Shown here in pieces: positions 22,376-32,400 of a DNA stretch of 64,000 bases; positions within the stretch are counted from its first letter, which is position 1; every line of letters begins with the position of its first letter. Location of the stretch: positions 1,054,001 to 1,118,000 of the forward strand of contig BRXU01000007.1 of NCBI GenBank assembly GCA_030267565.1, read 5' to 3'. The stretch is from Pleodorina starrii (taxonomy: Eukaryota; Chlorophyta; Chlorophyceae; Chlamydomonadales; Volvocaceae). Both the position numbers and the translations under genes were made by a program. The notes below the pieces were generated by a model that ran no database searches, had not been told where the DNA came from, and worked only from the letters and a program-made list of their open reading frames with translations.

Positions 22376-25300
22376 GGCGCGCGTTGCCGGCGCGTCGGCG
22401 CGTTTGTCCGTTGGGCTCCTCCCGGCATAAGCGCCAGCGGCCCCCAGCCTGCCACTTGGGTGGGTGGGTGGCTCCCCGACCCCTTTTGGGTGCGGCACAG
22501 GTGACGGGGAGGCGACCTCGCGCGACGGTGCGACGGCGGGGGTGGTGGTGTCGCGGAGGGACGGGTGCTGGGAGAGCGTCTGCTGGCGTGTCTGCTGGTG
22601 TCTGCTCGACACGGGCGCGGCGGCGCAGGTTTCGGAGGTTTCGGGCCGGGGGGCTGCACGGCACCATCCCGGCTCTGCGGTGCCGCGCACCAGTTGTAGA
22701 GGTATCGGTCGGTCGCGTGTGCCTTGAGACGCGTTGGGGGGTTTTGGAGGTGACGTGTTTGGTTTTTTTCATTAGCATGCCGCCACTCGGGGCGGCGGGT
22801 TTAAACCACTGTGCCTTGATCGTTCGACACTGTGTGTGTGTGTGCGTCGGATGGGAGCCGTGTGTGGCCACACATACACACACATAGGGTTGCGGCGCGG
22901 TGCGATGCGCGCCGCATCACTCCCCGAAAAGAAGAAGAAAGAAGACGACCGTGTGTTTCCCGCGGCAGCTGTGGCCGGGCGGGCCTTGCCTACTTTGCAC
23001 TGTTGGACCCACCCCTCCTGCGCCTGACGGGGCGCGCTTTCCGCCACACAAGCATGAGGCACCGCCCGGCACGGCCCGCGAAGTCTGTCTGATCCCCCTT
23101 TTAGCATAACTTCCGGGCGCGAGCGAGCGCGCGGCGTGCGGCGTGCGGCGCGGCCCCGGGGCCGGCGTCCGCCGCCGTCCACGCTGCGGCGCGGCCCCCT
23201 TGACTGGTTGAGCTGGTTGGTTCCTGGGTTGGTTGTCGCGGGGTGTCGGGCCATCTCCCTTCCCGCTCGGAATCGTTGCACGTTTCGCGTTGGCGTTGAG
23301 CTGGTTACGGTTACGGTCTGGTTGTGACGTCTTGAGACCCCTCCCCCCGGAGGGGCTTTGAGTGTTGGCAGGTGGTCCGTTCGCACCCCCAGGCCCCAGC
23401 CCGGCCCGGCCTTGGCAGTGGGCTATGGCTATCCGCCCCCAGCCCGGCCGGCCGCGGCTGGCCTGAGGAAGGGACGGCTCGGGCCAGGAGCGCACGGTTG
23501 CACTTCTAAGCATCCCGCATCCCCCGCGGCTCGCGGGCTGACCGCCCCAGCCGCCGCGTCATTGAGACCCATTCATTGCCTTTGTGTTGCGCTTCCTGGC
23601 TGGGCCCCGCCCCCGGCTTTGGAGCTTGGACCGCTCCTTGCAGTTTTGAGCCCCGCCTCGGGAAGCCTGGCGCCACTCGTGACCGACCCTGTCGGAGGAG
23701 GTGCGCGCACAGCGGTTGCGCGGCGCAGCGCGCGGCGGCGGCCGCCTGCGCGCGTGCGCGCGCGCGCCCTCGCCCCCGGGCGGGGCCGGACCAGGTTTTT
23801 TGCCGGTCAGAGCCCTATATAAATCATCATCACTAGGGGTTGGTCTCTAGTAGAGCGGTTGTTTTCTTAGACGCGGTCGCGACCACTGGCGCGGACCGCC
23901 GCGCGCTGGCTGAGGGGGGCGGAGCTACCTCGAGCCGCGGCGTAATGATTGCGACGTTTGTTGAGGATTGAAATGAACAGTTGGTGGTTGCGCTATTTCG
24001 CGTGCAGCAGGTTTGCCTCGGGTGCTCGGCGGGTGCGCTGGGGGAGGGGAAAGGGGCTGTGCTTGTGTGCCTGTTTGTGCGCGTGTGCGTGTGTGTGCGT
24101 ATGGTCGCGCGCGCGTGCGCGTGCGTTCGTGAGCTTTCCTGCACAAGCTGCTGTTTTCCCGCCGCTGCTTGCGCCTCCGTTCCTGTTTCCCGCTCCGGGG
24201 ACAGAGGGGTGAAGCGGCCGCGGCGCGTGTCTGTCTGTCTGTCTGTCTGTGCGTGTGTGTGCGGGCTTCGGGGCGTGTGGGGCGATGGCGGCGCGTGCGC
24301 AGGAGGCTGGGCGGGGTCGACCGCAGCGCCGCATTCCGGGCTGTGGCGACAACAACCGAGTACCGTAGCATTCGGTGCAAGTGCATTAGTAGATCGTGTT
24401 CATCAGCGGCGTCAACGAGGCCAAAGCCGACGGTTGGGGGAGCGCCATTTTCGCAGCGGGCAGCAGCGGGCGCGGTGTGCGCGTGGATTTGAGCACCCGT
24501 ATGTCGGTGGCGTGCTTGGTGTGGCGTTTGCGGCGTCCTCTGCGTGTGCCTGTCCGTTGGAATGCGTGCGCTTTTGAAGGGCCCGGGGCCCTGCCATCTC
24601 GCATGCGCGTGCGTGCGTGTGTGCGAGCGTGCAGTAATTGTGGCGCCGCTACTGCGGCCCCCAGGTGGGACGTATGGGGGCAACAACTACAACTACCCAG
24701 GGCGGCAGCAGTGCGGCAGGGTGGTGGGCGGGCGCGCAAGGAGGGCGTCGGCGTCGGCTGCCCACCGCTCTGCAACCAACGCACGCTCAGCTCGTGCCGG
24801 TTGCGGCGTCCTGGGGTTCGCAGCGCCTGCGTGTGGCATGTGGCGTGCGACGTGTCGGCGGCGCCTCTGCATGCGTGCATGCAATGCCCGGCTGTCCTTG
24901 TGCGCGTGTTTGCGCGTGCGCGTCTCTCTCGCCATGGCAGCCTGCGTACTGCGTGTTTGTACAACCAAACCATGCTCGTGCCGCCGTCCGTCCGTCCGCG
25001 CGCCCGCGCGCCATTCATGACCATCATCTTGCCTTTTCTGCTGACGAGGCGCTGTTCGCGGGTCGTCGTGTACATTGGCCGCTGCTGGTGGCTGCTAGGC
25101 ATTCCGGCCCCCAGCACCAGGTTCCGGGCGGCTGGTTGGGCCAGCAGCCCTTTTTCCTTCCGCGGCATCATGTTGAGCACGCACCAGCGGCAGCGCGCAC
25201 CACTGCACGCTCTTTACCTGGAGCTGCACGGTCACGGTCATGAAGCAGCACCACGTGCGGACGGCGGGGCGGGCCGGTGCACGCGGGCTGAGCTGGCAGC

Positions 25301-26503
25301 AGGGAGGGCCCCCTTGCCTGTGTTTGGGTCGCAGCGCGTGCGCTGGTTGGTTTGACGCACGCACTCATATCATTCATCCATGCTAAGGCGGCGCGCGCCG
25401 GAGGCTTATTTGCAGCAACGCGATGACGTGTCGTGTTGTGTGACGGGGTGTCGGGGGCAGTCTCGATCGCCTTTATGCTGTTCATCTCATCTCCCTTGTG
25501 ACTCTTAGCGTGACACCCTCATCCCAGACGAGGATAATAATCATGTCGTCCGTTCTCGTGTGTGCGCTCCGCGCCCCGGCGGCCGGCGGTCGGGGTCTCG
25601 GGGACCGAGGGAGGCGGCGCGGGGCGGCTTTACACGCGGCCTTACGCGCGCGGGCGTGCGCGCGGCGCGGACCGGGTGCGCCCTTCTTCCTACCGATGTC
25701 ACTTTTGTAACGTACAGAGAGCGGCTGACTGTGCGAGGGCCCTGCCGCCATGCTGCCTCACGGGACCAACCGTCCTGTGCATAAATGAGGCGCGACCTCG
25801 CGGCAGCCCAGTCATTCAGGGCCGGGCGACCTTGCTCATGTGCAGCATGCGAGTACACAATCGCATGAAGCCATAATGGACAGCCCCACTCACATGGAGT
25901 GGAGGTACCCCGCTCATCAGGCCAGGCCGCATCGCACCCACAAGGGTGCACGTCCGTACGTGTAAGACACCGCCAACCAGCAAGACAACACACGGGCTTC
26001 TCACTAGCAATCACCCCCTCCATAACCTTGGGCGCTGGGCCCCCTTTCCTCCTGCGTTCTCTCTCCGAAAACAGGAGGACGGTCCTTGTGCACGACCATC
26101 AGCAGAAGCCCCAAAAACAGCGCCAAAGCCGTACTGGATGCTACACGCCAGACACGACTGGCCACCGCAGCTAATCCTAACTTTCTGAGCCACGGCCGCG
26201 CCCGCGGCGTCAGTGCAAGCTCCGGGTTTGCGTTCCATCGCAAATTGCACTCAAGACGTGAGTTCAGACTCCACGAGCCTCCGGTGGGACGAGCAACCAT
26301 GCATGCCCAGCCTCAGTGCTTAGTACTCGAGCACGCGCACACGAGCGTGCCAGCACTGGCACGGCTGTGTGGCGTGGCTCTACGGCCGTGGTTGGCCTTA
26401 GGGTGCATGCCATCACCACAGCCTAACGCTCTGCAAGCCGAGCGCCAATGAAGCTTGCCGGTCAAAGCTGTCGTACCCGCCGGGTCGCTGCCACGGCCGT
26501 CGG
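22376..26503. other. Spacer with microsatellites, no supportable gene
   Basis: About 4.1 kb. It contains a GT run (22833–22846), a CA run (22868–22884), TCTG repeats (about 24228–24250), GT/GC alternations around 24060–24130 and CGCG-rich tracts near 23740–23770. Long open frames on both strands here are low-complexity His/Thr/Arg or Cys/Val reading frames produced by these repeats. Two patches read more like protein on the plus strand: near 24408–24470 (VNEAKADGWGSAIFAAG) and 24667–24720 (GTYGGNNYNYPGRQQCG). I could not connect them into a gene. Confidence 0.4.
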
Positions 26504-26964
26504 CTACGCGCTCGCCCCGTGCTGCACCGCCAAGTCCAGCTCCTGCAAGGCAAGCGCCACCCAGGGCAAAACACCGTTAATGATCGCCTTTCCTGAGCCT
26601 TCGTCTTGTCAAACAAGGGGCAGGCGAGCTCACCAGGACATTCTTAACCTTCCGCCCGTAGAGCTGGTAGACTAACGACTGGCGTTTAACGACCTCCAGC
26701 TCCTGACGGCCGCTCTGCAGCAGAGCCGCCACAGCTGCTGGATCTGTTACAGATGCTGCCTCGTGGAAGCCCTCCTTCGCTCGTCGCCGAATGTATCTGC
26801 GCGTTGTAGGGTGCCCGAGTTGTGTCAGCGCTGATGTGGACCTGTGTCCACATAATCGCAACATCAATTTTCAAGTCTCACTCGCGAATGTTATAATTGG
26901 GAAAGCGGCGCCCCTGGCGAAGGAAGGCACGGAGCAGCGCACGCGCCTCAACCGCGGCGCTCAT
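26504..26964 (-). CDS. ISD11: ISD11/LYRM4, Fe–S cluster assembly LYR protein
   Basis: Mitochondrial LYR-family protein that binds and stabilises the cysteine desulfurase NFS1, and with acyl carrier protein supports sulfur transfer to the ISCU scaffold. Three small exons on the minus strand, 26964–26882, 26796–26634 and 26542–26504, keep phase and give 94 aa, the normal size. Exon 1 starts MSAAVEARALLRAFLRQ and ends in YNIR. Exon 2 continues EYIRRRAKEGFHEA, then VTDPAAVAALLQSGRQELEV and KRQSLVYQLYGRKVKNVL. This follows the order seen in human ISD11, where a YNYRTYA segment is followed by RRIRDAF and then a QLY motif. The LYR tripeptide itself is degenerate (ALLRAF at its position). Donors GTGAGA and GTGAGC and acceptors ending GCAG are standard. 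The gene is divergent from the 27185 gene. The family is clear; the assignment to ISD11 rather than another LYRM rests on the YN-R and QLY segments. Confidence 0.85.
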
Positions 26965-27184
26965 CGCTCAAAATGCAGCTAAAAAACAGTATGTGGAAGG
27001 GAGTTGTGTGCAAATTACAAACCAAAGCGGGATGATGCGAAGTGCTTACGACAGAGTGCTAACCGTGTCGTATAACGTCGGCACCAAGAACTCGTGATGC
27101 GGCCGTTTTGGGTCATCCTTACCATGGTAGCAAACAGGTAGCCGTTGTCGCTTTGCCTAATGTTTCGACCGACTTGCAATAGGG
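26965..27184. promoter_or_regulatory. Shared divergent upstream region
   Basis: Only 220 bases separate the minus-strand ISD11 start from the plus-strand start at 27185, so both promoters must overlap here. The stretch is more AT-rich than its flanks. No motif was identified with confidence. Confidence 0.5.
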
Positions 27185-27753
27185 ATGAATCCAACCGAAA
27201 TCACTAAACTATGCAATCGCCTTGATTTCACGTTCATCGACCTTCCGGACCTCATATCGGACGATGATGACATCGACGGTAAGCGGGGGCCCACGGACTG
27301 CTGTGCGGGGGCAAACGCGGCGGGGGAGCCGACCTCGTTCCGGTTCTCGCTTGCCCTTCCCCTGCAGGCCACACCTGCCACACACCACCGGCCTTCCTAA
27401 CCGCACCTCACCAAGCACCTCCCGCAGCTCCGCTGCACATCCCCAACTACGTCACATGCCAATTACCGCCACAACAACCAGGGCCCCTGGGAGTGCTTGC
27501 GGGATACGGACCCCAGGCACAGGCTTCCCAGCTCCAGCACGCCCAGCCGCCGCCTGTGTGGCAGCCACCGCCACAAGGGCAGCAGCAAAGCGCCGGCGCC
27601 GCCAGCGCTGGCCAGCCTTGGTGGGCGGCGGCAGCCCCTGCGGCCCCTGTGCTCCAGCAGCATGACCCGATGGGCATGACCTGGACGGCTGAACACCAGC
27701 GGCTTGCTGTTGAGCAGCAAACTCGACCGGCAGCATGGGCGAAGCCTTCATGA
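27185..27753 (+). CDS. Small Pro/Gln-rich hypothetical protein
   Basis: Two exons, 27185–27278 and 27368–27753, give 159 aa. The donor (GACG/GTAAGC) and acceptor (CCCTGCAG/GC) join in phase as DDDDIDGHTCHTPPAF. The N-terminal 32 residues (MNPTEITKLCNRLDFTFIDL, then an acidic DDDD stretch) look like a short helical or binding segment. The rest is rich in Pro, Gln, Ala and Trp (for example PPPVWQPPPQGQQQSAG). This resembles a transcriptional or RNA-binding accessory protein only in composition, and I do not recognise a family. It is transcribed away from ISD11. A further Q/P-rich open stretch near 28590–28627 (NYPQQHPQQQSANW) has similar composition but could not be joined. Confidence 0.6.
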
Positions 27754-29423
27754 GACTAAATGGCCGTTGGTCGCGCGCCCGCGCCTAGTGAGGAAGCTGA
27801 CCTGTGGGGTTGTGCTCCTGCCCAGCGTGTTGGGTCTTTTAATGGGGATGAATGCGCCGCTCTGGCTTACCGGTCAACGCGTGAGGCGGGGCTGTACACT
27901 AAAGAGCTTTTAGTGGGGCTGTGTGCAGGAGCGAGCTCGTCGCAGGTGTGGAATTCTGTTGTGCTGCTGACTTGTTCGCTGACACTGTGAGGTTGAGGGT
28001 AATTGCGCCGGATTTGCATTGTCAAGTAAATTTGAGACTTGCGTGCCTGACCTTACCAGAGGCAACGAATGACACCTTGCGGTTTGCAAATTGCAGGACT
28101 GGACATTTCGGATGTACAGTACATGCGTGCGTGAGCATCCATGACAGCGATTGGTTTCATCCTTTGCTGGAAAATCTCCGTGGAAGAGACTTATGAGCTG
28201 ACCGGCGGAGCGAAAGGTTGTGACGTATGACTTCCGTGTGTCCGTGACTTTGTGAGGCGTCGTGCAGGTGGTTGGGGCAGTTGGTGCAGGTCGTACTCGT
28301 ACGGGTAACTCTTGTCGTGTCGTTGTTCATTGCAACTGAAGGTCATTATATACTTTCCTACTTGTGCAAAACAACTCTTGCATGGTGAAAGATACGTTTG
28401 CGTGTGAAGTACCGACTGCGCCGCTGGGCGGCTACAGCACATCCTGGTGAACGCGGGGAAACCCATTTGGGCCTGCAGAGCAAGCCCATATGGGTTTGCA
28501 GAGAGCTGCGTGGCTGACGCTTCTTTTGATGTTTTGGCTGGAAAGGTGCAGCATCGGGCCGACTCGGGTTGCGTCAAGTGGCGTTAAACTATCCCCAGCA
28601 GCATCCTCAGCAGCAAAGCGCAAATTGGTAGACGCCAGCCTCTTGGTGGCTCCTCCAGAGAGACAAGGGGCTTGACCTTTCAACGTTACATGTGTCCACT
28701 GTCGTTGCACTACATTGCGATCCTGGAAGCAAGCTTGAGCGAGGAATAGGGGGGGGGGCCTGGGGGGCCGTGGGGGGCCAAGGGGGCCGCACGGGCTGAA
28801 CGCTGTCGGGTATAAATTATTGACTTAAAATGGCCAAAACAAGGCTCATACATGTAATAGTGAATGCAGGTCCAAACGCAATAGGACCAAGGACGTCAAC
28901 AGAAGATAACCCTGACACTCCCTGACAGTTTCTGTTTGCATTTGCCCGACTTTGTCTTGAGAACACGACGCCACCACTGAAAGGGACCTTACAACCACCC
29001 AATGTTTGTGAGCAGGCTCGCTTTTTACCAGTCTTTTGGAAAGCGTCGTGATGCGTAAATAAAGTGGAGTATCGTACGGGCGACACGCCAGACTGAGGTA
29101 CACAACGCACTAATGTAATTTTAGTCCCTTATCACCCGCTGAACACTCTACTTTACGTGCTGTATCTTGTATTTTCAACATTTTGTGCCTCGTTTTGTCG
29201 CTTGAAGCCTGCTGCCTGGTCAGCTTCAAGGCTCAAGGCAGCAGGAAGACGTACAATTCTACATATTATCTATAGTTTGTTAACCTTTCGAGGTGCGTTT
29301 AATTATAAAACGGGGCTGGGCGGTGTGCCGAAAAGGACAGATGCTACCCTTTGGGGGCCTGCTGGGCATTTACTGGTAACTCCGTTGACCTGCGAAACCC
29401 GCAGGTTCTCGCGAGCAGCGGTC
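27754..29423. other. Spacer before the CDPK gene
   Basis: About 1.7 kb with no gene I can support. It probably holds the 3' UTR of the 27185 gene and the promoter and 5' UTR of the kinase. A G-run lies at 28750–28790. A short inverted repeat of the form GCCTGCTGCCT…AGGCAGCAGGA sits at about 29207–29245 just upstream of the kinase start. Confidence 0.4.
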
Positions 29424-32400
29424 ATGAAGGGCGGTAGTCGACAGGGCCAAAGTTCGACGCGTGGGAGCTCGGCTGGGACAGGGCGCTCCGTTACGCTCGT
29501 CACAAACAAGTATGGCGTGAGGCCGCCGCAGAATGGATCATTGGCCACACAGCTACAGCCATCTCAGGCGGAATTTAGCGGTCGGACACCAGGCCCGGTT
29601 GTGGCATGCGCGAGGGGGTCTCGACCCAGCTCGCCGCTGTGGCGGACAGTGGTGCAGCGCGGGCAGTCGGTGATTGTGAAGTCGACGGACTATGTTGCCT
29701 CGGCCAGCGACGAGGGCGTTCTCCGCCTACCTGGACGCACGGAACTGGAGCCCCAAATGGTACGCCTGCACGCGTGCGCTTTGCAGCTTGTTGCTACCGC
29801 ATCGTACCTGTGATGGAGCCTACATCGCCCGTGAAGGAAACCCTCTTGGTATGCGTATGTGTTTAGACGTCTCCCAAAGGGCCAAGGGGCACCCCCGACG
29901 CGCAAACCCGAAGTGTGCCCCTCTCGTCCCCGCTTGCCTAATCCTGCCAACCTTTGCCTTGCCTTCAGGTCACGAGCGTGTTTGGATACGCTCGAAACCT
30001 CTTGGTGAGTTCGCTGTCTGGGTCGACTGGGATGGGGTTGCGTTAGACAAGCCTTTTCCGGACGCACGAGGTGGGCAGACAGATGTGAGACACACCTGAA
30101 CTTCCGCACAGACGAACCTCGAGCCAAGGAGGCTCATTGAACTGCCAATCTGCCTCATGTATGACACGGGGTGGACATGAGCTGCATGTGGCCTTAGCGT
30201 TCGGGACCTCTGCGCGTCCCTGCCATGATCGACGAAACACGCCCACCAGTCAACCATGGCTACCCATACCGACGCGGATTTGGGTCAACGCGTGTGTGCC
30301 TGTCCCGTATCATGTGCGCTCCAGGAGAAGTACCATGTGGGTCGGGTGATCGGCGCCGGCAGCTTTGGCGTCGTCCGGGAATGCGTGGAGAAGGCGACCG
30401 GGCGGGTGAACGCGGTCAAAACCATCCCCAAAGTGCCGAAGCGTGGACTCCCAACGCCGCGCTACCTCTTGAAGCTGCGAACGGAGGTGGGGGGGTGTCC
30501 GGGGAGGGGAGGGCAGCTTCGGCGATCGGTCTGGCGATCGTGCAGCGTACCGCGCACCTTCGCCGCCGCACCGAGGATACTTGCCTATGGACTAAGCATT
30601 TTGCTGGAAGCTCGGGTTGCCGCGCGCGTGTGCAAGCCTGCTGGCGATGCCGCTGCTTCTCTGCGAAATGGGTGTAGGTAGGAAGGCTGTCTGGCATGGG
30701 TTGCACCCGCCTAAGGCCACCCGGGCCACCCGCCTTACACGGGCAGCCACTTCTGGTCACGGGGCGGGGGAACTGTTGGGCGGCCTCGTCAAGGCAAATA
30801 GGCTCGAGGGGCGGGGGACGGGAAAGGGTGGTACTTCGAGTCGTCTGGGCGACATCTGGCCGCATAGCACCGATGGCGCAGCAATGCCCCTGAGGAAGGG
30901 TTGCCGATGTGTGCACGCTCTTCCTGGCTAATCTGCCTGCCAATCCTCGCCCCGCCCCACGTCCCAACTTCGTTTTCATCCTCTTTCACCGTCGTTTTCA
31001 TCGTCGTCGTCGAACCCTCGTTCCAATCCCCATTCCTAACCTGGTTCCGACAGGTCGAGATCATGCAGCAGCTGGGGTACAGCTTGGATGCGGTGAACTT
31101 GCGGGACGTGTTTGAGGACAATGACGCCATCCACCTGGTAATGGAGCTGTGCGAGGGCGGCGCGCTGCTGGAGCGGATTGAGGCCCACAAGTGAGAAAGG
31201 CTTGCCAAGTTGGAAACGGCCCGCTTTCAAGGCCTTTGCGCCACAGAGGCTTCTTCAGGGGGGCGGAGGTCTTGACTCTTGAGGGGGGGTACCGTCGGAG
31301 GCAGTGCGCTGTGGGAGAGACGCGGTCCCACATGCGCGGTGAATTAGGCGGCAGCCGACGTGGTATCCTTAGCCAGACCTGCGTCCTCCCTCTTAAGTAA
31401 ACCATGCTGCAAACACACCCGTGCTTGGAACCCGGATCCGCCTTTTATTGTGTATCGTTTCCGGGATTCCCGCCACGCCATCGCCGCCGCAGGTACTCTG
31501 AGAAGTACATCGCGCGGCTTACGCGCAGCATCCTCCGCTTCATCAGCCAATGTCACGCCAAGGGCATCATCTACCGCGACGTCAAGCCGGACAACTTTCT
31601 GGTGCGTTGAATGGGTCGTTGGGTTGCGGTGGTGGTGTGGCGACGGCGCTGCGAGTGCTGTCGCGCTGCCATCGTGCCGCCATCGCCACACACACACGTG
31701 GGATTCTTGAACCCCACAAAGCTCCGTTACCGCCACCGGGCTCGTCCGACGATGTACAACCAGGCAGCATGGCGTTCGCCGTGATGCGGCGCATGACGAT
31801 ACGGTAGCTGCCGCGGTGTTGTGCGAGCACGCGCCGCGTGACCCCCGCGTTGTGAAGCCCCCGCCATACCGAAGGGAGGGTCCTGGTGCAGCACAACATA
31901 GCGGTGTACCGGTTTGGGTGTTTCCTGGTGTGCGGCGCCTGGTGACGTTTCCGGTGCCCTGCGCCCACGGCCGCCTGTCCGTGCAGTTCTTGCGCCACGA
32001 CGACGAGTCGCCCCTCAAGGCGACGGACTTCGGGCTGTCCATTCGGCACTGGCCAGACGAGCCCAAGCTCACGTCGCGGTCGGGTGAGAGCCTGGCTCGG
32101 ATGCGCGTAGCGGCGTGAACTTGCCCTCACAAGCGGGCCGCGCCGAAGCTCACCTGAAGACCATGAATCGTGGTGCTTTTGTGAGCTTGCCATACACCGA
32201 GCGCGCAGTCGGCGCGCGCGGTCGTTAGGCGTGCCGCGGAAAAGAGCGTGTCGCGGACCGCCAAGATGTGGGTTTTGTCATCGCGGGAGGGGGAGCGGGA
32301 GCCGACCGACCTCGGGGACCCGTGTGCTTCGCCATGCCGTGCCGCGCTGCAGGCACGCCCGCGTACATGGCGCCAGAGCTCGTCCTGCAGTCGTACGACG

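Noticed and set aside
23925..24686. 253-residue minus-strand frame rich in His/Thr/Arg
   Set aside because: It arises from GT/GC and TCTG simple repeats; no domain.
24396..24800. Two protein-like patches on the plus strand (AKADGWGSAIFAAG and NNYNYPGRQQCG)
   Set aside because: No start, partner exon or stop could be joined in phase, so no gene is claimed.
28525..28627. Possible terminal exon NYPQQHPQQQSANW on the plus strand
   Set aside because: Composition resembles the 27185 protein, but that gene already ends at a stop and no donor could be matched.
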